Source of the DNA: Desulfobulbaceae bacterium
Lineage (GTDB): Bacteria; Desulfobacterota; Desulfobulbia; Desulfobulbales; SURF-16
Assembly (NCBI GenBank): GCA_021160685.1
Contig: JAGHCC010000448.1
Span: 1-6,199 of the forward strand
DNA length: 6,199 nucleotides
Direction: 5' to 3'
In this document: positions 1-5,341 of the stretch, in pieces
How positions within the stretch are numbered: position 1 is the first letter of the stretch
How the letters are laid out: each line of letters starts with the position of its first letter
The notes under the pieces: model-generated
What the model saw: only the letters and a program-made list of their open reading frames with translations
What the model was told of the DNA's origin: nothing
Database searches by the model: none
Position numbers and translations under genes: made by a program

Positions 1-1
1 G

Positions 2-1405
2 GAGAAGATAGCCCAACAGAATCAAAATGAACAAATTGACCAGGTCAAATCTTTTGCCGCCGGCCGCTCCAGCCTGGCAATGATCCTCGGATTTGCGGCT
101 CTACTGCTCTCGGCTGGGCTCGGTTATGCCCTTTTTCAGATGATGAGAGGTAACGCTCAACTGCTGGCCGAAGTGGCTGAACAAACCGAGATCTTTAACC
201 TCCTTGAAACGCCGATCATGGCCATTGATGCGGATTACAACATCAAGGTACTTAATAAGGCAGGCGCCGCTGTGGGTAAAAAGACCGTGGCCGAATGCCT
301 GGGCACGAAATGTTATGATCTTTTTAAAACCGACGATTGTAAGACTCCGCGCTGCGCCCTGACTCAGGCCATGGAGAGCGGCGAGACCCATACCAACCGC
401 ACAGTGTCCCATGCCGCCCAGGATATCCCTATCATGTACTCCGGCATGCCTTGGCGGGACGGGAAGGGCAGTATCATTGGCGCGGTGGAATACGTGGTTG
501 ATGTCAGCCGCCAGAACGAGGTGCAAGAGGGTGTCCAGGAAAGCGCTTCCCAGCTCTCTACTGCGGTTGATTCTCTCGGCAGCATGGCGGTCGAGATGAA
601 AGAAAAGAGTTCCGCCATCTCGGCCAATGTCAACAAGGTGGCTGATGCGGTCGGACAGATCAACGATGATGCTGCCAAGGTCGCGGCCGCCACGGAGGAA
701 TCCCAGGCTGTACTCAGCAATGTGGCGGCGGCCAGCGAAGAGATGACCGCCACCATTGATGAAATTGCCCAGCATGCCAGCCAGGCCAGTAATGTTACCG
801 GCAATGCGGTGGAGACGGTGAGCAGCCTGAGCGGTCGGGTGGATGAGCTTAATGAATCATCCGGTGAAATTTCTTCGGTGATCGGCACCATTAATGATAT
901 TGCCGATCAGACCAAACTTCTGGCCTTAAATGCCACTATTGAGGCGGCCCGGGCCGGTGAGGCGGGCAAGGGTTTTGCCGTGGTGGCCAGTGAGGTGAAG
1001 GAATTGGCCCGCCAGACCAGCGAGGCCACTGATGACATCCGCCAAAAGGTGGAAAAAATTGCCGAATCCACCAATAAAACGGTGACGGATATCGATGAGG
1101 TAGGCAATATCATCAACCAGGTCAATGATATCGTCACCTCCATTGCCTCGGCCGTGGAAGAACAGTCCGTGACCACCAGGGATATTGCCTCCAATGTCTC
1201 CCAGGCCGCCTTGGGTATGCGGGAGGTTTCCGGCACCGTCTCCATGACCGCCCAGGCAATTAATGATGTTACCGGTGACATTGACACCATTAATCATGAC
1301 AGTGATGATATCCAGCAGGGGGTTGACATGTTGAGCCAGAGTACACAGATGCTGGCCGAGCTAAACGGTCAGCTCAGTGCAATGGCAGACAGGTTAACGG
1401 AATAG
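2..1405 (+). CDS. Methyl-accepting chemotaxis protein with Cys-containing PAS domain (5' end outside window)
   Basis: Chemoreceptor that passes a sensed signal to CheA/CheW at the inner membrane. The frame is open to the window edge, so the first ATG (base 80) lies inside a membrane helix and is not the start; 467 residues are visible. In visible numbering: 1-22 is the end of a periplasmic helix, probably of a four-helix-bundle sensor; about 24-46 is a transmembrane helix; about 63-168 is a PAS domain (FNLLETPIMAID to GAVEYVVDVS); about 175-460 is the coiled-coil MCP signalling domain. The hairpin tip is clear at about 300-340 (LLALNATIEAARAGEAGKGF, then FAVVASEVKELARQT). I see no HAMP domain between membrane and PAS, only about 15 residues of linker. 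The PAS domain has four cysteines (C99, C104, C113, C118). There is no C-terminal CheR-binding pentapeptide; the protein ends MADRLTE. The ligand is unknown. The MCP assignment is secure. Confidence 0.95.
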   Translation, partial: EKIAQQNQNEQIDQVKSFAAGRSSLAMILGFAALLLSAGLGYALFQMMRGNAQLLAEVAEQTEIFNLLETPIMAIDADYNIKVLNKAGAAVGKKTVAECLGTKCYDLFKTDDCKTPRCALTQAMESGETHTNRTVSHAAQDIPIMYSGMPWRDGKGSIIGAVEYVVDVSRQNEVQEGVQESASQLSTAVDSLGSMAVEMKEKSSAISANVNKVADAVGQINDDAAKVAAATEESQAVLSNVAAASEEMTATIDEIAQHASQASNVTGNAVETVSSLSGRVDELNESSGEISSVIGTINDIADQTKLLALNATIEAARAGEAGKGFAVVASEVKELARQTSEATDDIRQKVEKIAESTNKTVTDIDEVGNIINQVNDIVTSIASAVEEQSVTTRDIASNVSQAALGMREVSGTVSMTAQAINDVTGDIDTINHDSDDIQQGVDMLSQSTQMLAELNGQLSAMADRLTE

Positions 1406-1417
1406 ACGGGAAAACAA

Positions 1418-1750
1418 TCAGGCCCGGATCTGCTCTTCGGCAAGCATGGTATCAAGAAACCGCAGAAGAAAATCCCGCTGCTCCTTCGTCGCGTAGCTGA
1501 TGCAGGAGCAATGCAGATTCGCCTCACTGCGCACCAGAAGTTCGGCGATCAACTTATCCTTACTGAGATCAATACCGAAATGAAACGGGCCGCACTCTTC
1601 ATGGCCCTGCTGGGCCTCGCTCAACAGATCATCGGGAAGAGTGAGCCAGTACATACCGACAATGAGGCCGCTCTTCAGGGTTCTTTTTAAATAATTATCG
1701 AGGTTATCTCTTTCTTCCCGACTTAACTCATCAATCAAAAACTGTCTCAT
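1418..1750 (-). CDS. Conserved-type small Cys/His protein of unknown function, downstream of gspD
   Basis: A 110-aa soluble protein with no signal peptide or membrane segment, so probably cytoplasmic. I know no function for it; it resembles small uncharacterised proteins I associate with Desulfobacterota genomes. The N-terminal half is helical and charged (MRQFLIDELSREERDNLDNY), followed by YWLTLPDDLL. A possible metal- or redox-active set of residues is visible: H50, C53 and H57 (GHEECGPFHFGI), and H80, C81 and C83 (NLHCSCISYATKEQR). The C-terminus is a predicted amphipathic helix (about 88-106). The ATG lies 9 bases after the gspD stop, with only a weak purine-rich stretch (GAGAAAG) overlapping that stop, so translation is probably coupled to gspD. 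That makes it the last visible gene of the secretion operon. A regulatory or accessory role in secretion is possible but rests only on position. The real-gene call rests on the tight operon fit, a full-length open frame and the regular protein composition. Confidence 0.8.
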   Translation of the reverse strand: MRQFLIDELSREERDNLDNYLKRTLKSGLIVGMYWLTLPDDLLSEAQQGHEECGPFHFGIDLSKDKLIAELLVRSEANLHCSCISYATKEQRDFLLRFLDTMLAEEQIRA

Positions 1751-1759
1751 TTTTCTTTC

Positions 1760-3940
1760 TCACTCGTCAAATTCAAGGCTAAATTCAGTGGATACCTCCA
1801 GGGGCTGATCCATCATTTTAGCCCGCAATCCCCGGACTTTATTCTTAAACTCACGGATATACTGATCAAGAACATCCTCGGTCTCAATGACATACGGGGT
1901 AATCATGATCAGCAACTCCTGTTTCACCTTTTTATCCTTTTGATATTTAAACATATAGCCGAGCCAGGGGATATCTTTAAAAAAAGGAACACCGCTCTCG
2001 ATCGTAAGGGTCTCATTTCTAATCAAACCGCCGATGAGCACCGACTGACCGTCTTTCACCGCCATTTTTGTCTTGACCTTCCGTATGGAAATAATGGGTG
2101 AATTAATCCCGGAAGTAAAATTTTCCTCGGCGCTGCTGACCTCCTGGCTGACATCCAGAATAATAATGCCGTTATAATTAATTTTTGGAGTCACCTCGAG
2201 AATGACACCGGTATTTCTATACTCCACGGTCTTGTCAACGGCGTCACCCAGCACTGTCGAGTTATCCTGGTAGGTTTCCGTTGTAACAATGGGCACCTCT
2301 TGCCCCACGTCAATAGTTGCGGTCTCATTATTCAACACCAGAACCTGGGGTGAGGAAAGAATCGTCAGGTCATTATCCGTGGCCAGGGCATGGAGCATAC
2401 CGACAATGTTGTCGGCATGATCAATGATGTTATAGGAAAATCCGCCGGTGGGCACACCGAAATCTGTTGAGAGGGTCTGCGTGTAATCACTGCCGTTAAT
2501 ACCAAGATTCTTATTATGAAAGGCCCATTCCACCCCCAGTTCCAGTTCATTGGTCAAAGAGATCTCCGCCACCAGAACTTCAACAAGAACCTGGCGCGGC
2601 ATGTTGTCCAGCCTTTCCAGGAGTTTAATCAGCCGGCTGTAATCAGCGGGCAATGACCTGATTAAAATAATATTGCGGCTGTCATCGGCAAGCAGCATAG
2701 GGGCACCGGCAAAACGCAGGGATGACAGAGGAGCGTTTGATTGTACCGTTTTCCGGGAAGCTGTCTGTCTATTTTTCTGACCGCTTTTTTTATTTTTTGA
2801 GTCCGGGCGACCATCGGGTGACGTCCTGCTTTTCGGTTCGTCTTCACTGATCAGGGTATTAACCAGATCGGCCAAATCGGATGCCACCGAATTCCTGACA
2901 TTATAGATATAGATATTGTCCCGATCCTGGGAAGGGACAACATCGAGTTCAGCAATCCAACTCTGGGAAGAGTCAAGCAGGGATTCATTTTTGCTGATCA
3001 GAAGAAGCGAATTGACCCTTTCAAGGGGGACAAGGGAAACCCCTTCAAAATCTTTTTTATTAATATGCATAGCGTCAAAAATCTCTACCAACTCATCACG
3101 CAGATCATAAAGCGGCGCATTTTCCACCTTGACCAACCTGATTTTCAGAGAGGAGAGAGGAGAAATATCCAGGCGAAATAAAAGCTGAAGAACATCAAGA
3201 ACCTTACTTTCATAATCGCGAATCAACAGGGTATTCTGGTTGGGCAGGTTATGGACCGCCCCCTGGGCCGAGAGGTACGGCTCCAGCAGTTTGGCCGCTT
3301 CGGTAGAGGAGAGATGCATGACCGGCACGACCTGAATGACCACCTCGGATCCCTCGGCCAGGTCGGAAATCTGCCGGGGGCCGTTGATGATCTGAGAGGA
3401 CAGATTTTTGCTCACGTAAATATAATCGTAGGAGCCTTCACTGCGAATATCAAGGCCGTTAATGTGAAGAATTTTCTTGAAAATGGTAAAGAGCTGACCC
3501 ATGGGAATCTTCTTTCCGGATCGAAGATTCACCACTCCTTTGACTTGGGGGTCAATAACGTAATTCAAATCAAGGGTCTCGGCGATGACCTGAATCACCT
3601 CGAAGATATCGGCATTATCGAAGTTTAAAAGAATCCCCTCTCCATCCTCAACTGCGCCTGTAGATTTTGCAGAAACTGAAGATTTTGCCGGAGGAGCAAG
3701 TTTATCCAGAAAGCTGTTTGTGCCGCTGGTTTGCAGGGACAAATCCTTGACCCCGGGCCGGTCATCCTTGTCCCCGGGGCTTGTATCTTCCTCAAGGACG
3801 GATGCTTTTGCTTCCGGTTTAGTTATGTTTGAATTTATTTCCTCAAGATCGATATAGGGGTGGATCTTCTCTTTAGAAACGCACCCCCCCAGTATCACGA
3901 AAAAAATTAGCACTCCGAGAAGTATCTGTTTATTCGGCAT
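1760..3940 (-). CDS. gspD: Type II secretion system secretin GspD, lipoprotein type
   Basis: Outer-membrane multimeric channel through which folded proteins leave the periplasm in the T2SS. The 726 residues have a lipoprotein signal peptide (1-19) with lipobox LGGC and lipidated C20. Val at +2 favours outer-membrane sorting by the Lol rule. A low-complexity linker covers about 21-100. Then come N0 (about 101-178), N1 (about 190-260), N2 (about 264-335), N3 (about 341-446, with a Lys/Arg/Ser-rich insert at about 366-403), and the secretin core (about 447-690). Core motifs include VLVEVLVAEI (451-460), DVGQEVPIVT (544-553), VLIGGLIRNE (634-643) and VPFFKDIPWLGYMFK (651-665). After LLIMITPYVIETED only about 37 residues remain, so I see no large pilotin-binding S domain. 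Four N domains and the absence of AMIN domains argue for GspD over PilQ. The ATG is supported by the signal peptide and a good Shine-Dalgarno (AAAGGTG) 4 bases upstream. It follows the GspC-like gene after 97 bases. Confidence 0.95.
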   Translation of the reverse strand: MPNKQILLGVLIFFVILGGCVSKEKIHPYIDLEEINSNITKPEAKASVLEEDTSPGDKDDRPGVKDLSLQTSGTNSFLDKLAPPAKSSVSAKSTGAVEDGEGILLNFDNADIFEVIQVIAETLDLNYVIDPQVKGVVNLRSGKKIPMGQLFTIFKKILHINGLDIRSEGSYDYIYVSKNLSSQIINGPRQISDLAEGSEVVIQVVPVMHLSSTEAAKLLEPYLSAQGAVHNLPNQNTLLIRDYESKVLDVLQLLFRLDISPLSSLKIRLVKVENAPLYDLRDELVEIFDAMHINKKDFEGVSLVPLERVNSLLLISKNESLLDSSQSWIAELDVVPSQDRDNIYIYNVRNSVASDLADLVNTLISEDEPKSRTSPDGRPDSKNKKSGQKNRQTASRKTVQSNAPLSSLRFAGAPMLLADDSRNIILIRSLPADYSRLIKLLERLDNMPRQVLVEVLVAEISLTNELELGVEWAFHNKNLGINGSDYTQTLSTDFGVPTGGFSYNIIDHADNIVGMLHALATDNDLTILSSPQVLVLNNETATIDVGQEVPIVTTETYQDNSTVLGDAVDKTVEYRNTGVILEVTPKINYNGIIILDVSQEVSSAEENFTSGINSPIISIRKVKTKMAVKDGQSVLIGGLIRNETLTIESGVPFFKDIPWLGYMFKYQKDKKVKQELLIMITPYVIETEDVLDQYIREFKNKVRGLRAKMMDQPLEVSTEFSLEFDE
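3884..3890. repeat. Seven-base G/C homopolymer in the gspD lipobox
   Basis: On the coding (minus) strand this is G7, made of the last base of the Leu17 codon (CTG) and two GGG glycine codons, immediately before the TGC of the lipidated cysteine. A one-base slip here would shift the frame within the signal peptide and abolish GspD. Whether it varies in nature is not visible from one sequence. Confidence 0.9.
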
Positions 3941-4037
3941 GAAACACCTTTAAATCCTTGACTCTTAGTGCAGTCAGATAATCATCTTTTTGTCGATATT
4001 AACAAATAATCTGCAATTTTGATGTAATTCCATGTAA
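3941..4037 (-). promoter_or_regulatory. AT-rich gap before gspD with possible operator; no clear promoter
   Basis: This 97-base non-coding gap breaks an otherwise overlapping operon and is visibly richer in A+T than its surroundings. It holds the gspD Shine-Dalgarno at 3945-3951. It also holds an imperfect 16-base palindrome at 3990-4005 (TTGTCGATATTAACAA, 12 of 16 positions symmetric) and a weak 5-bp inverted repeat at 3959-3976 (TGACT, 8-base loop, AGTCA). I could not find a convincing -35/-10 pair or a sigma-54 site, and neither inverted repeat has the GC-rich stem and U-run of an intrinsic terminator. An internal promoter or a regulator site for gspD is possible, based on gap size and composition only. 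Confidence 0.3.
3945..3951 (-). promoter_or_regulatory. Ribosome binding site of gspD
   Basis: AAAGGTG on the minus strand, separated by TTTC from the ATG at 3940. It is the best Shine-Dalgarno of the minus-strand genes here and fixes the gspD start. It suggests that gspD is translated independently, unlike gspM and the C-like gene, which depend on stop/start overlaps. Confidence 0.75.
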
Positions 4038-4778
4038 CTAATCACGAAAATCGTCATGTTCCGCCAAAGGAGGCGGAATGACCTGTCTGGTCCTCGGGGT
4101 CGCTGTTCTGACTTTCACCCGCTGACGCTTGCTTGTGACCGCCTTTGTCGATTTGGCGACAGATTTGTTGAGCCTTCGAGGCCTTTTATTTTCTACTTTG
4201 GGGGGGGCGAGGCGATTTTTTCCGGGATCATTGAGAAATTTAACAACCGTTTTCCCTCTCTTCTCAAATTTAATCCTGTCGGCCTCAATCTCAACAACCT
4301 TATAATCACTGAAACGCTCACCGACAAGAAGCCGGGCATAGTCACGATTTTTCGCTGACCGTAATGTCTTCTTTTTCGCCCTTTTGACTTGAGATTTTGT
4401 TTTTTTGCGCTGTGCCGGGTAGGAAATCAGCCCCCTACGCACATCTCCCCTAATCAGTGAACCGACATACATCACATCACCCATGTTCACCTTGATCTCT
4501 TCGTGATCCCCGGTTAAATCGTCCTCTCCCAGGCCCTCTTCCTCGGCCGCCAGCATTCTTTTCTCATTAAACAGATACCCGTCACGCAGATCAGGCAACG
4601 ATGTGGGAACCTTGGGATAGAATTCGGTTTTTTCCTGCCCGGAAACCGAATGACCCCCTTTAACTTTCACCTGCCGGCCCGTTACCTGCTCCCCGGGCAA
4701 CATACTCCGGCTTCCTTCGTTGACCAGAAAGAAAAATGAGATGAGAAGACCTATGGCAATGACAATTCGAAACATCAT
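4038..4778 (-). CDS. Inner-membrane GspC/PilP-like T2SS connector protein, strongly basic
   Basis: Probable periplasm-spanning protein linking the T2SS inner-membrane platform to the GspD N domains. The 246 residues have a short cytoplasmic N-terminus, one membrane helix (about 4-20) and a periplasmic remainder. The motif LPDLRDGYLFNEKRML is at 61-76, an acidic stretch follows at about 78-95, and a GspC homology-region/PilP-like beta domain lies at about 98-184. Its strands appear as VMYVGSLIRGDVRRGLISYP and ARLLVGERFSDYKVVEIEAD, then IKFEKRGKTVVKFL. A Lys/Arg-rich insert (about 123-144) interrupts this domain, and a basic, proline-containing tail (about 186-236) ends the protein. By my count there are 53 Lys+Arg and 31 Asp+Glu. 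There is no PDZ or obvious coiled coil at the C-terminus. The ATG overlaps the gspM stop (ATGA). Position between gspM and gspD matches pilP between pilO and pilQ. The C-like role is inferred from domain pattern plus position; I leave the symbol empty because overall similarity to classical GspC looks low. Confidence 0.7.
   Translation of the reverse strand: MMFRIVIAIGLLISFFFLVNEGSRSMLPGEQVTGRQVKVKGGHSVSGQEKTEFYPKVPTSLPDLRDGYLFNEKRMLAAEEEGLGEDDLTGDHEEIKVNMGDVMYVGSLIRGDVRRGLISYPAQRKKTKSQVKRAKKKTLRSAKNRDYARLLVGERFSDYKVVEIEADRIKFEKRGKTVVKFLNDPGKNRLAPPKVENKRPRRLNKSVAKSTKAVTSKRQRVKVRTATPRTRQVIPPPLAEHDDFRD
4200..4207. repeat. Eight-base G/C homopolymer in the GspC-like gene
   Basis: On the coding strand this is C8, spanning the end of the Ala191 codon (GCC) and two CCC proline codons at the border between the beta domain and the basic tail. 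A slip would change or remove the tail (residues 192-246) while leaving the membrane helix and beta domain intact. It is also a place where sequencing errors can occur; the frame as given is intact through to the stop. Confidence 0.9.
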
Positions 4779-5341
4779 GAACCCGGTTGTGCCAGATGAT
4801 AAAAGCCTTTAACGTCAAGAGAAATTTTTAATCCGGCTTTATAGGGTTTTAAAGAAAAGGTCTCAATCTTAATCAGTTCACTGGAGCGATACAAATTTGC
4901 CAAAAAATCGACAAACTGGTCAAGACTGCCCGAAAGGCGCATCTTGATGACAAGATCTTCAATCTCGCCCGGTTTTACGTTGCCTCCCTGGCGCATAGGG
5001 CGGATTGACTCGGGTTCGAGACCGGCATCCGCAACCTTGTTCTGCAGCATAATCTGCATGGCTGAAGAAATTTCTTCCACGGAAGAGCCGCTAAAGAGAT
5101 ACCTGTCAATCTGTTCAGCCCGTTTTTCAAGCTGCGTGACTCTTTTTTTGAGCTGAGGCTGCATGACAACAGCTTTCTGGTATTGATTGAGCAAATCGAC
5201 CCGACTCTCCACCTCCTCCTTCTGATTCTGATAATATCCCATGGCCAGCCGGCCGATATTCAAAATCAGCAAAAGAGCCAGCACGACCATAAACAGTCGT
5301 TTTTTATCAATTCTGCCTATTAAAGAGGAAAAATTGATCAT
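4775..5341 (-). CDS. gspM: T2SS inner-membrane platform protein GspM (PilO-like)
   Basis: Bitopic inner-membrane protein that pairs with GspL to form the assembly platform of the T2SS. In its 188 residues: a short cytoplasmic N-terminus with DKKR (12-15), a membrane helix at about 16-35 (LFMVVLALLLILNIGRLAMG), a coiled coil at about 38-82 (QNQKEEVESRVDLL to QLEKRAEQIDRYLF), and a PilO/GspM-type ferredoxin-like domain at about 87-184. In that domain, VEEISSAMQIMLQNKVADAG is the first helix, IEDLVIKMRLSGSLDQFVDF strand plus helix, and ELIKIETFSLKP and LKISLDVKGFYHL the final strands. The start overlaps the gspL stop as ATGA, with GGAG 11 bases upstream; the end overlaps the next start in the same way. 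Length and topology fit the family. Sequence signatures in GspM/PilO are weak, so the call rests on architecture and on the gspL and gspD neighbours. Confidence 0.85.
   Translation of the reverse strand: MINFSSLIGRIDKKRLFMVVLALLLILNIGRLAMGYYQNQKEEVESRVDLLNQYQKAVVMQPQLKKRVTQLEKRAEQIDRYLFSGSSVEEISSAMQIMLQNKVADAGLEPESIRPMRQGGNVKPGEIEDLVIKMRLSGSLDQFVDFLANLYRSSELIKIETFSLKPYKAGLKISLDVKGFYHLAQPGS

Noticed and set aside
80..82. ATG at base 80 as the start of the MCP
   Set aside because: It lies at the beginning of a transmembrane helix and the frame is open upstream; starting there would leave no sensor region.
101..1297. Several long open frames antisense to the MCP
   Set aside because: They mirror the repetitive coiled-coil gene, have no family resemblance and conflict with an unambiguous MCP coding frame.
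3251..3628. Plus-strand open frame of about 125 codons inside gspD
   Set aside because: Antisense to the well-conserved N0-N1 coding region, with no recognisable domain or ribosome binding site.
1760..3940. Secretin as a type IV pilus PilQ
   Set aside because: No AMIN domains; the four N domains with an N3 insert and the neighbouring GspL with fused actin-like and PilN-like parts fit a T2SS.
3959..3976. Inverted repeat as a terminator after the GspC-like gene
   Set aside because: The stem is only 5 bp, with an 8-base loop and no T-run after it; too weak for an intrinsic terminator.
4010..4036. Sigma-54 promoter upstream of gspD
   Set aside because: TGG and TTGCA are present on the minus strand, but their spacing is about 5 bases too long for the GG/GC arrangement.
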